A stretch of 64,000 nt of DNA from Daphnia pulex (taxonomy: Eukaryota; Arthropoda; Branchiopoda; Diplostraca; Daphniidae). A program made the position numbers and the translations under genes. Of this stretch, positions 38,042-51,413 are shown in pieces (position 1 is the first letter of the stretch; every line of letters begins with the position of its first letter). The stretch lies in contig NC_060020.1 of assembly GCF_021134715.1 (NCBI RefSeq), positions 7,254,001-7,318,000 of the forward strand, written 5' to 3'. The notes under the pieces were generated by a model. The model searched no databases. It was not told where the DNA came from and saw nothing but the letters and a program-made list of their open reading frames with translations.

Positions 38042-38580
38042 ATGGACAAGCCCAACGTTCTCGCCCGTGTAAGTTATAAATACTTTTAGATTATCCATAT
38101 TTCAGTCAGTTTTAAATTTAAAATATAAATTTTGATTATTCGTGTAGTTGAATCAAATAGATTTAGTTTGTATACTTATATTGATGTTGGTCCCTCTTAG
38201 ACACGTGATGACGCAAATGGCTGGATATGTTTTAGTGATATTAAATTGTAACGTGCAGTATATCCAGAGTTTTATTTTGCAGTGCCACTTTGGTTGTGTG
38301 CAAAAAACAAAACAAATTTGATAATAACTGAATTTTCTTGACAGGTCACCAAAGTTTTGGGCCGAACTGGTTCCCAGGGACAGTGTACCCAGGTAAATTT
38401 TGTGAAAAAAGAATAATTGTATGTTTTATCTAATGAATAACCATTGTACTTGACTAGGTTAAAGTGGAGTTTTTGGGAGAACCAAACAGATCAATCATCA
38501 GGAATGTAAAGGGACCTGTTCGGGAAGGAGACATTCTTACCCTGCTGGAATCTGAACGTGAAGCCAGAAGACTACGCTAA
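38042..38580 (+). CDS. RpS28: 40S ribosomal protein S28
   Basis: Three exons (38042-38068, 38345-38392, 38458-38580) encode 65 residues, the usual arthropod length. The chain is typical eS28, with [19 protein letters not shown], then [17 protein letters not shown] and the C-terminal [12 protein letters not shown]. It is a component of the small ribosomal subunit head near the mRNA exit. The first exon holds only nine codons. A further intron probably lies in the 3' UTR (38,598-38,659, GTAAG...TTACAG). Confidence 0.97.
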
Positions 38581-38842
38581 TCACTTGGTGACTTGATGTA
38601 AGCTTATAAATTAGTTTGAGTGTACTGAGTGTCTCATAATGTATATTTAATTATTACAGGTATTCTAAAAGGAGTAATTTTGTTGCTTCTGTGAACTGAA
38701 TACAATTGATGGCTCCAAAAAATACTTTTAATCATTTTATGGATAGTTAAATAGCAAATTCAGGGAAAGATACCAAAAAATTTCATTCAAGAACATGTGT
38801 AATTTCTTTTACATAAGTACAGCTTCAAGTGAAATTGAAAAT

Positions 38843-41800
38843 TTAGGAATTGTACTGAAATCCAAATTGAAACAAATGACCGGTAAGGGGGCAAACGTGC
38901 CGACTCGTAGCACATTTTGAATGGGTTAGCACTCCATTAGGATATCGAACGAAACCATCGGTCACTACAAAACGTTTCTTACAAACACAGCAGTAACTAG
39001 AGGGTTGAATAGAAAATGACTCTGTTTCCAATATTTTCAATTCATATTTATTTGTCAAGTTGTCCATTTTATGTAATGCCTTCTCGATCTAGAAATAACA
39101 AAAAAAATTATATGGATTAACACCCTATTTGACTACAGTAATACCGTCTTCATCCTCTTTTCGTGTAATGCTTCACGAACCGCGAAGTTGACGAACGGGG
39201 CGATTACATTGAATTTTGTGCTATCAGGAAGACAGAGCAGGGCTGTTGGAACGTCAAACTGATGTGGCCGGCGACGCAATAAATCTGCCACACGGTCAAA
39301 CATATGAACGTTCGCTTCAGTCACACAGGCAGCCAACAGGGCATTCCAAGCTTTTGGATCATCTAGACATGCACAATATTCCTCAGCAGCATCAAAATCC
39401 TGATAAAGATTGATTAAATTACATTATTTGCTTTATATTAAGAGGTTAACTACCTTAAGATAGTTGATAAAGGTATTAATAGCAGTGGAATGTTGACCAA
39501 GTCTTCCACAAACGATTGCGTGCTCATGTGGAAAGCCAGGCGTATCAAGTATTTCCAACAGTTTAACTAGTTCAAGTTTTTGAGAAGTTCTAAGAAGACT
39601 TCGTAGTTTGTTAATTGTCATTCGATGGCCTGGGCTATTGCGGTTCAGATCGGAGCGTTTGATGTCATCTATATACATCATAGCTAGTTGAGTGTGAACC
39701 GACTCCTCGTCGATTTTCTTCTCGATCAAGAATTCGAGGAAAATTCTTAAACTTTTGGGATAGTTGCGTAAATAATCTATTACAGCTCGCGGCTTAACGG
39801 CTGGTATCTTTTCTGAAGTAAATATTTTAGCGCCCATCTCTTCATCCCTCTTTAAGATTTCTCCACTAAAGCGCCAAATCAGTGAGATGTCTCCACACCT
39901 AAGTAGAAATCGCAAAAACTTATGAAAATGATTTACAAACAACTTTAAAGAATTCATACTTAGTCAGCTGCTCGGCCACATGAGGGTATCCTAAAAAATG
40001 CACGTCTTCAATGTCCGACTTCATCAATCGATCCCAAATGCAAAAGGCTTCCTCCCATTTTTGTTTAGAAATATAGTAGGTCGCTAAGCAATGGAACCTT
40101 TGAAAAGTTTTCAAGCAGTCGCATGTTTCACTTGAGTCGGCTTGGCAGTCTACGATGAAATCCATCAACTGCACTCCTTCGTCGTCATTCCTTGCTAAAT
40201 ACTTGAGAAGTGCCAAATCGACTGCCTAAAAAATTTTTACATCAAATTTAGATGCGATGACACGAAAAACTACGGAAACACAACTAGCATACCATCCTCT
40301 GATCTGGCGTCAAGCACTTGAGTCTCCATCGCTGAAGAAAATCGAGGAAAACCACTAAAGAACTGTTGCGCATTTCTTCTTCTGGGAACATTTGTTCAAG
40401 GTCCAAGTCAATCACCTAAATAGTTGCACAAGTTATTTAATATGCTATGCATGTACATTGTACACAAATGTAAAAAACAAACAGACCTTTCGAGGATCAA
40501 TGTTGCATGTTTCAAACAATTCCATTGCATCCAAAAAGCGTCCAGAAGAAAATCGTAGCAAAGCCACTTTTTCTTCAAGATCCTTAATCATGAGTTTATG
40601 CTGTTCTCTATCGTTAGAAGAGATATGGGCATTAGCAGCTAATACGAGGGCCTCTTCTATGCGATTGTCAGCAAGTAATTTCTCTAATTGCGTCTCCCAA
40701 GAAATAGGAAGTAGAGCAAACAAGTCAATCAGTGTCGAGGCAAAGATTCGACCATCACCATTTACTATAGACCGAACATTGTCAATAGCTATCGTTTGTT
40801 TGCATTGCTGATCAATAATGCTGTAATTATGAAATTTACAAATAAAATTATCAAATCAGATTGAATTTTTTTTTTTCTTCAAATACCTGTAAAAACAGAT
40901 TCCTTGTCTACACACTGCAATTATGTATGGGTGATGAAAGGCTAAAGCTGAGACTTGACTGGAAAAATTTATTGGAGGTTTATCTGAAAAACCTTGTGAC
41001 AACACAAATACTCCTAATCCACCAGGTCCACTCAATAAAAATTCTCCCTATAATTAGGAGAAAAGTTAAAACAGGTGCAATATTTTGCAACATTTAAATT
41101 TAAACACCTTTGAGACTCTGTGAATGATGAGTGGTTGCTGTGGGTTGTCTACAGCAAATAGCTGTTGAATCTCTCCAGAAAGAATATCCAGCATGCAATA
41201 TTCAAAGCCCATAGCAAAACAAATGTGAGCTCCATCCATCACCAGTGTTGAAGGTGTTAAGCTAGTTGAGACTTCTTTAATTATTTTAACATGCTCATCA
41301 CTAAGGTGAATATACAATATTTTTTTCTTGGACCCAGCACAAATCTCCACTGTGAATGGATCTTCATTGAGTGGATTCTCATTAAGATGGAAAGAAGTGA
41401 TGGATTTGAACTTTAATGTTCTGACTAGAGCTAAAGTTTCCAAATCAAGCACAGTCAAGGTTTCATTAGAAAGCACAAGCAGCTGTGTCAAGGCTGATAT
41501 GGCTTTCATCTGTACTATAGGACTGGTAGTTGAGTAGCAGTGAGTGGCTTTGTTGATAATTACTGTTTGTTCAGGTAAGATTGAAGATTTCTTGAAGCTA
41601 CACCTCAGTAAGTTTCTGTGATACAATAATTCGAAATTTTTATTACATTCAATGGTATAAAAAAGGGAAGCCAACAGTATAGCAAATTTACCCTTCTTTG
41701 CACCCTAGATATAAGAAATCGCCACATATTTCCAGGCAGGTTATCTAAATGACATTTTATTCATTAATGTCTTTGAAAAATCATATTTATACATACAACA

Positions 41801-41904
41801 AGAATATTTTAGATACAAAGACTTACATTTGTAGAAGGAGATCCATCAATGAAGAGATTGGGTAAATTACCAGCAAATATGATGTCAAATGCCTGTGCAC
41901 TCAT
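38843..41904 (-). CDS. TGFBRAP1: TGF-beta receptor-associated protein 1 (Vps3-like CORVET subunit)
   Basis: Ten exons and 822 residues (human about 860): 41827-41904, 41692-41744, 41108-41615, 40887-41047, 40487-40820, 40293-40415, 39960-40225, 39454-39898, 39145-39399, 38843-39088. An N-terminal citron-homology propeller includes the segment LNENPLNEDPFTVEIC, which closely recalls the vertebrate protein. A clathrin-like helical repeat region follows, with the Vps39/TRAP1-type block VIDYLRNYPKSL and LEFLIEKKID. A C-terminal zinc-binding segment reads CCVCKKRF...RYPNGVLTHSKC...SRH. That SRH ending and the propeller text favour TGFBRAP1 over its relative VPS39. By family it is the CORVET-specific subunit that binds Rab5 and promotes early endosome fusion. 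It is divergent from PLA2G12 and convergent with RPS28. Confidence 0.9.
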
Positions 41905-42441
41905 TTTAAGATTGCTCAAATTAATGAGATCAAACAAATGGTAGCAGCTGAAGCGTTGTGTTACTAATTATATGTACTCTTTAGTTAAATATCGTGTACA
42001 CAAATGGACACAAATCCAATAAAAACTAAAAAAAAATCTTACGTCAAAACAAACCCCACTAATCGATATAGAAAGTTTATCGATTCAATAAGGAAAATCA
42101 AATCCGATTTCGATTTGAAATTACGTGGGCATTCAAACTACGCTATATTTTCGTAGTATCCAATTTGTTTATATTTATGACCAATGGCCGCGATTATAAC
42201 TTAAAAAACAAATTTATTTCGTAATTCAACGTAATATAAAAGGTATCGTATCGAGATATCAATATATGTATCGCGTGTTGCAATTGCAAATCCCTTCTAT
42301 CAATATATAGGGAAGGTTCGAAGGGGCGGGCGGAGTGCACCGTTTACTTCTTAGTGAAATAAAATACCGGACTGTAGTTGTGTAACCTGCAAATTGTCTG
42401 GAATTCTCTCAGAGTTATCGTCCCATATCGGACGATGTACG
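41905..42441. promoter_or_regulatory. Shared divergent promoter region, TGFBRAP1 / PLA2G12, with DRE-like sites
   Basis: A 537-bp AT-rich gap between divergent starts. ATCGAT cores occur at 42,062-42,067 and 42,080-42,085, in contexts close to the arthropod DRE (TATCGATA). Further TATCG steps lie near 42,243-42,272. DRE sites are an established core-promoter feature of housekeeping genes in Drosophila; their use here is inferred. Confidence 0.45.
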
Positions 42442-43322
42442 ATGAAGAATTCACATGTAGCCATCATACTAGTAACTTTATTTTTCCTGGATGGTTGGTG
42501 GACCGGAATACTTAGATGGATTATCTTCAAAATGATGTCTACTGGAATTATTGGTGCTACTTTCAGTACTCTTGTAGATTTTTGCGCTTATCACCCAAAG
42601 ATCTGGGAATCCTCAATCAATCTTTTGTCACAGCCTTCCAGTTCTGAATTGAAGTTTGATTGCCCACCTGGTTAAGTATACAATATTCTGACCCCCTTGC
42701 AGTTTACTAATAAATCAATAATTAAATGTATACCTACATTCTTGCAGGATTTATAGCAGCGCCAAACCAAAGTCATTTCCCGACTAGTAATGGCTGTGGA
42801 GCTGATGGACTCAAAGTAACGATACAAATAAAATCAGCCCAGAATTTTCTTTTATCTATTTTCCGCTATTTTTTTCTTTATATAATGTAGATAGACGTTG
42901 AATGTTTGCCATATAAAGACCAAGAGCTATGCTGCAACACTCACGATATGTGTTACGATAAATGCCACATCATTTCGTCAATGGAAGCTGACGTGCACCG
43001 AGGCCAATGCGATAAAGAATTTAAAAACTGTTTGATAAAAATTTGTTCATTTAAAAGCTGGCAGCGGTACTTGATTTGCCCATTTCGCATCGTACTTACT
43101 AATAAATTCTGGAATGAGAACTGCGAGCAGCCTTTAATCGATGATCGGGAGAAAAGTGAGTTATTACTTTACCAAATATTTATTTCGTCTCCTAACAGTA
43201 TAAAATATTTTTTCTTAGAGTGCGAAGCATCTGTTGAAGTTCTTTATCAATCCGTCCATGGTTGGGGATTTAGTGCTTACTTAAAGGCTCAATCACAAGC
43301 TTGCGTCTGCGTCCCCGGTTGA
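42442..43322 (+). CDS. PLA2G12: Group XII secretory phospholipase A2
   Basis: Four exons (42442-42670, 42748-42815, 42891-43155, 43219-43322) encode 221 residues. A signal peptide starts at the chosen ATG (AIILVTLFFLDGWW). The NGCGADG segment fits the unusual calcium loop of group XII. The catalytic helix reads ELCCNTHDMCYDKC with His117 and Asp118, and the C-terminal half keeps the XII-type cysteine spacing (CEASVEVLYQSV, ending ACVCVPG). By family these are secreted, low-activity enzymes hydrolysing the sn-2 ester of phospholipids. The gene is divergent from TGFBRAP1. Confidence 0.9.
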
Positions 43323-44281
43323 AAACACAAACACAAATGATTTCGTAATTTTAATGATGTCTTTCATAATTTATTTTCATGATTTCGTATTTTGCATATT
43401 TACTGCCTAGAATACAGACAACAAATTGAAAAATAACGCGTTATGCTGCCTACTTATTATTATAGTCAGCCCCTAATATGTCTAAAATACTTCCTTGTTT
43501 TTTCATCATAGAATATAATTACGACTTCTATTATTAAACCGGTTTAATTTGAAATTGATTGGTTGAAGAAGAATCTAGTGAAAATGATGCAATGTTTTTA
43601 AGAGCACATACAGCGCATATCACACGACTCGATCAATAAGAAACCAATATATGCAGCAGTGGGTTAGTCTAAACCCTATCGCACCATAGCTGAGCGAGCT
43701 GCATGGGATGTGCGATACAGAACAGAAGAAGGTAGTAGCCCTTACGGTGTGTGTCATTTAGTTTTCCTCTTGTATTTCCTCTTTCTCTGGTGCACGACCA
43801 TAGCTGCAATTTGGTTACGAGTCGTTAACGCATCCACATCTTACGGATGGCAGCTTAATTGCCGGAAGTCCGCTCGGCTTGAAAATATCAAGTGCATCGG
43901 CCTCCAGCTGCTTGCTCACACCCGTTTGGTCGTTGTGTTTTACTTTTTAGGTGTTCGAGCTTTCGATCAAATACGTGCAGTGCTCGCTCTTCCAACCAAC
44001 AAACAAATTGAAATATCTCGTCAATTTGTTTTACGCAAATACTGTCAGAAACAGAACAAACATTTCTTATCTAAGTAACAGACTAACAGATTCGATTGAT
44101 TTGTTTGTTGGCCATTGGTCCTCATACTCGCCTTGTGTGTTGGCTAGAAGAGGGTTCACGTGCCCCTCCCTCTCTCTTTCTTCCTTAAGGGCAAATTGGC
44201 ATTGAGTCGGAACTGACGTGAAAAAAAAAGTGTTCCTACTAAAACTTTCAAGTATTTTAAGTTATTGAGAGCTGTGTAATC
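43323..44281. other. Intergenic DNA and probable 5' UTR/promoter of kinesin heavy chain
   Basis: AT-rich, with no recognisable domain. A 122-residue frame at 43,710-44,078 has no family resemblance and no splice context. An acceptor-like TTTTTAG at about 43,945-43,951 suggests that part of this stretch is a 5' UTR intron of the kinesin gene. Confidence 0.5.
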
Positions 44282-47200
44282 ATGTCAGCCGAAAGAGAAG
44301 CGCCGGGAGAAGATAGTATTCGTGTAGTGTGTCGTTTTCGACCTTTAAACGATGCCGAAGAGAGAGCTGGATCGAAATTCGTCGTCAAGTTTCCACCCGG
44401 CACTGACGACCAATGTATAAATTTAGGGGTAAGAATCCTGCAACACCGATAATGTAATTTAATTAAATCAAATAACCACGAGTTCTACTTTTAATGTAGG
44501 GAAAAGTTTACATGTTTGATAAAGTATTCAAACCCAATGCCAGTCAAGAGAAAGTGTACAATGAAGCAGCAAAGAGTATTGTAAAAGGTATTTCTATTTC
44601 TTCTATTAACACTCATTTGAGAAATATCCTTGATCTAAAACACACCTTTTTTCCTGATTAGATGTCCTAATGGGCTATAATGGAACTATATTTGCATACG
44701 GGCAAACATCCTCGGGTAAAACCCACACAATGGAAGGAGTCATGGGAGATCCACATCTACAGGGTATCATCCCACGAATTGTCAACGATATCTTCAATCA
44801 CATCTATGCTATGGAAGAAAACTTGGAGTTCCACATTAAAGTCTCTTATTTTGAAATCTACATGGACAAAATTAGGGATCTTCTTGATGGTAAAACTACT
44901 AAAGAAATTATTGTGTTGTTAGCAGAATAATACCAAACTGTTTTTATTGCAGTATCTAAAGTCAATTTGAGTGTGCATGAAGATAAGAATCGCATCCCTT
45001 ATGTAAAGGGTGTAACAGAAAGATTTGTTACAAGTCCTGAAGAGGTATTTGAAGTGATTGAAGAAGGAAAAGCTAATCGACACATCGCTGTAACAAGTAA
45101 GAATTATTTAGAGACGTAAATTGTGCATCAATTTTCATTGTTTATTTTCAATTACAGACATGAATGAGCACTCCTCTAGGAGCCACTCAGTTTTCCTAAT
45201 TAACGTAAAACAAGAAAACTTAGAAAATCAAAAGAAACTATCGGGTAAACTTTACCTTGTCGATTTAGCTGGAAGTGAGAAAGTAAGTAAAACAAATCAA
45301 CTTTTGGTGTCCTTCGTGAACTTATCGCGTATAATCTTAATTTTCCAGGTGAGCAAAACAGGTGCTGAGGGAACCGTCTTGGATGAGGCAAAAAATATTA
45401 ACAAATCCTTGTCGGCATTGGGAAATGTTATATCTGCATTGGCCGATGGAAATAAATCTCACATACCTTACCGTGATTCAAAATTGACACGTATTCTTCA
45501 AGAATCATTGGGTGGTAATGCCAGAACGACAATTGTTACTTGTTGTTCTCCAGCGTCATTCAATGAATCGGAAACTAAGACTACTCTGGACTTTGGCCGA
45601 AGGTATTGATGAAACAATGTTTATGCTTCTCTCTAAATTATGCCATTTGTTTTGTATTTGTAGAGCAAAAACTATTAAAAACGCCGTCACAGTAAATGAA
45701 GAACTTACTGCCGAAGAATGGAAACGCCGCTTCGAAAAAGAACGCGAGAAGGCTCAACGCTATAAAACAAAATTGGAGATTGCCGAAGCAGAACTCACTC
45801 GTTGGAGATCTGGCGAATCTGTTGGGCAAGAAGAACAAGTATGAAAATTCATTTTGAGATTACTAGATCAACAATCCTGATCTTTGGTTTTATTTAGGTT
45901 AATCTTCGAGATGCTATGGACGTATCTACCATCAGTGTTGACCTGACTCCTGTGGCACCGGTTGCTCCCGTTTTGCCACCTGTTCTTGCTGCCCCTGCCG
46001 TTCGAGCTGATTGGGATTCTGAGCGTGAAAGACTGTACCAACAGTTGGATGATAAGGTTGGTTTGTTGTCCAAGTTTTTCAGTACACCGAACTAAATTTT
46101 TAAAAATCCCTATAGGATGAAGAAATAAATCAGCAAAGTCAGTTAGTGGAAAAGCTTAAGGAACAAATGATGGAACAGGAGGAACTTATTGGTGCTACCC
46201 GCAGAGATTATGAATCGCTACAACAAGAAATGAACCGCATCCAGGCTGAAAACGAATCAGCAAAAGAAGAAGTCAAAGAAGTTTTGCAAGTATGTCACTT
46301 TCATCCCCTCCACGTTCCCCAATACTAAACTTTTCTATCTGTCAAGGCTTTAGAAGAATTGGCAGTTAATTACGATCAGAAGTCTCAGGAAGTGGAAGCT
46401 AAGAACCGCGACAATGAAACAGTCACTGAAGAGTTATCTCAACGTCAAAGCCAGCTTAACAGCACTATGTCTGAACTAGCACAGGTGCGCCACATTTTCG
46501 TAATATTTGATTTTTATTTACGTCATGCTCATATTGCTTTTTAAAGGTGAAAGACACATCTGCCCATCAGCGTCGAAAACTCAACGACTTGTTAACTAGT
46601 TTATTCAAAGATTTGAATGAGATGGGCGTGGCATTTGGGGCTGATTTAAAGTCTTCGCTGCAACCATTTGATTCTAATAGTAGCAAGTCAGAGGAGGAGT
46701 TCACTATGGCTAGAATATATGTATCCAAGATGAAATCGGAGGTGAAAAACCTTGTTCAACGCTGCCAGACTTTAGAATCTTCCCAAAGTGAATCTTCCAA
46801 AAAGATGGACGAATCGGAACGTGAACTGGTGGATTTGCGTCTCTTGATAACCCAACATGAAGCGAAAATGAAAGCGCTTCAAGAGAACATGAAGGTTTGC
46901 CGCTTGAATATATTAAATCTCGTTTCGTTAGATGCAGCCTCGTTTTGTACATTTTAGGAGGTAGAAAACAAGAAGCGTAATCTTGAGGAAGCAGTGGATT
47001 CCTTGAACGAAGAGTGTGCTAAACTTAAAGCTGCCGAACAAATGCAAGCCGTATCCACTATAGACAAGGCAGCTGAACAAGAGCAAGCTCTTTTGATCAA
47101 GGGAGCGCTTGAGCAACAACTTGATCAACACAGAGAAGCTCATCAGAAACAGGTAAGTCTAATATTTTGAAGTAAAAAAATTCTTTAAAATAAATAATAC

Positions 47201-48105
47201 GTTTCCGTAATTTTTATAGGTGGCAATGTTGCGTGATGAGATCACGGACAAACAAACAGTCATCGAAGACTTGCGCGATTCCAAACGAGAACTGACGCTC
47301 ATCCACGAGCAACTTGTTCGTGACCATGAACGGCTTAAACAAGAGGAATCGGATAAGAGTCACAAACTTCATGAGCTTCTCGGTGCAAATGAGCGTCGTG
47401 AACAAGCTAGACAAGATTTGAAGGTACAATTTTGCTTTTCTGCTACATGTTCTAATATAGTTTGATTTATACAATTTTCTATTTAGGGTTTGGAAGAGAC
47501 GGTTGCCAAAGAACTTCAAACATTACATAATTTGCGCAAGCTCTTTGTGCAAGATCTACAATCGCGTGTTAAAAAATCATTGAGTGGGGAGGAACCGGAA
47601 GATGGAGGCGGTTCCCTGGCACAGAAACAAAAGATCAGTTTCTTGGAGAATAATCTAGACCAATTGACTAAAGTTCACAAGCAACTGGTAAGTGGTTTCC
47701 TCCTTCAGCTTATCAAAATCTTTAACCTTACGGTGTTTTTTTTAATTTTATTTATTTCAGGTTAGAGATAACGCTGATTTACGTTGTGAATTGCCCAAAC
47801 TTGAAAAACGTCTTCGAGCAACGATGGAACGAGTAAAGGTGTTGGAAGCAGCTCTCAAAGAAGCGAAGGAAGGTGCTATGCGTGATAGAAAACGCTATCA
47901 GTATGAGGTAGATCGCATCAAGGAAGCAGTCCGACAAAAGAACTTGGCTCGTCGAGGTCATGCTGCTCAAATCGCTAAACCGATTCGCGCTGGTCAGCAT
48001 CCTCACCAGCAAGCAACTAATCAGCCAACGGCAATCGTGGCACCTTCAATGGCTGTCCCCAAACGCATCCTAAGTGCCGGAGCTCAACCGAGAAATGATA
48101 GCTAA
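44282..48105 (+). CDS. Khc: Kinesin-1 heavy chain
   Basis: Fifteen exons and 974 residues, essentially the length of Drosophila Khc: 44282-44428, 44500-44587, 44662-44889, 44953-45096, 45158-45282, 45349-45602, 45664-45838, 45898-46056, 46116-46289, 46347-46484, 46547-46894, 46958-47152, 47220-47423, 47487-47687, 47761-48105. The motor domain starts [12 protein letters not shown], with P-loop GQTSSGKT at 92-99, switch [10 protein letters not shown], switch [10 protein letters not shown], and [14 protein letters not shown] neck and long coiled-coil stalk follow. The tail carries the autoinhibitory IAK motif QIAKPIR at 930-936. It is the plus-end microtubule motor for vesicles, mitochondria and mRNPs. 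All junction phases agree and no residue needed for ATP hydrolysis appears lost. Confidence 0.97.
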
Positions 48106-48774
48106 ACGTTTGTTTTGCATGTTCTGATAAGCAGCCTCAACGCATACTCGTAATTGATTTCCATCCTACACATTGGTTAAAGGTATTTGGTAAATCGTCG
48201 GTGCGGTTAAGTCTTCAGGAAATCGCAGCGTCAAGAACGTTCCGTTAAAAGAATGTTTTCGCCTATATTTAATGCACGCACTTTTGGGGCCATTGCTTTT
48301 CTATTTCAAGGAATCACAGCAAAACACTGCACGGCACTTGAAAACGGCAATCCCTAAGTTACAATAGCTAGCAAATATCCAGTGATCCTCTTTATCCAAC
48401 CGCAGATATCCCCACTACAGTATAACAGTCAGCTGGTACTTCTTGTTGATTTATTCCGGTTCATGTTCCGTTAATTTAGTTTTTTTTTTTTTTTTTTTCA
48501 ATTGTGTTTGGGGCAGCAATATTTCTTTTCCTCTTTTCTCACTTTTCACGGTCGATACCAAAGAAAGCCGGGAAAGAAATTATATGGCTGATATCGCTGA
48601 ATTCAAGAAAATGGCCTTCTATATGATTTTCCTGCACCCATTATTTCGTTGTACTTGCCGATCTATCTTTTACGGGGTCTTTCCCAATGTATGCTAAGTA
48701 TTCCTTAAGACACCTAGGTTTAATTTGCAGTAATTAAGAAATAAGATAAGTCAATCGTACGAAAAAGGGTTATC
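48106..48774 (+). other. Probable 3' UTR of kinesin heavy chain and intergenic DNA
   Basis: No coding signal. The stretch contains a poly-T run at about 48,479-48,499 and is convergent with the small minus-strand ORF that ends at 48,775. A short plus frame at 48,443-48,697 has no domain. Confidence 0.5.
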
Positions 48775-49023
48775 TTATAGCAACTGATTCGAACATTTAA
48801 AAATTTCTCTCATACCCTCCCAATCCCCAAACATTTCTTTCCACCACTTTTCCTCCATCAAACTTGATCTGTCTTCTAGGATCTTGGCGTATGTTTTCTC
48901 TTGATTGCTCCTCGATTCAAATACCTCTTCTTTCAATTCTGTTTTCACCTGTGTTGTCATTGAATTCGCCTTTGGTGTAAATAGAATTTTGCTTGGCTCG
49001 ATGGACGAGCTACTATCATTCAT
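48775..49023 (-). CDS. Hypothetical 82-residue hydrophilic protein
   Basis: An intronless frame with protein-like composition: an acidic and Ser/Lys-rich first half (SPSKILFTPKAN would be the general flavour; the actual text is EPSKILFTPKANS) and a compact aromatic C-terminal segment EKWWKEMFGDWEGMREIF. It sits between convergent kinesin and co-directional spermidine synthase with little spare DNA, which favours a real gene. No family is recognised; the WW/MFGDW segment looks like a short conserved helix. Either a genuine microprotein or a chance frame. Confidence 0.4.
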   Translation of the reverse strand: MNDSSSSIEPSKILFTPKANSMTTQVKTELKEEVFESRSNQEKTYAKILEDRSSLMEEKWWKEMFGDWEGMREIFKCSNQLL

Positions 49024-49294
49024 TATTTAAACTGTCATCTTTAACATTAAAGAGAAGAGACATAGAGTAAAAAGCGGCAGTAAGTATTTTTTGTTTAGTA
49101 CCAAGCAGAAAATTATTATAAATGAACATATCAGCGTATATGAGTTAGCTTAGCAACTTTTTTACAGAATGTACGAAACTACGAACTGTTTTGGAAACGT
49201 TGCAGTTGCCAATATAAGTAAAAAACTAATTCCCCAGAGTAGTGTGCGAAAAATTTAGACCCATCAACTAAATTCAAGGTATTTCGGAATTACT

Positions 49295-51413
<2,119 letters not shown>

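Noticed and set aside
41066-41674. TGFBRAP1 start at an ATG at 41,674
   Set aside because: That ATG is in an intron. Joining exons 41,827-41,904 and 41,692-41,744 gives the family-typical CGDFLYLG segment in phase with the 41,615 exon start.
43710-44078. 122-codon plus frame before kinesin heavy chain
   Set aside because: No recognised domain. It lies where the kinesin 5' UTR and an intron acceptor are expected.
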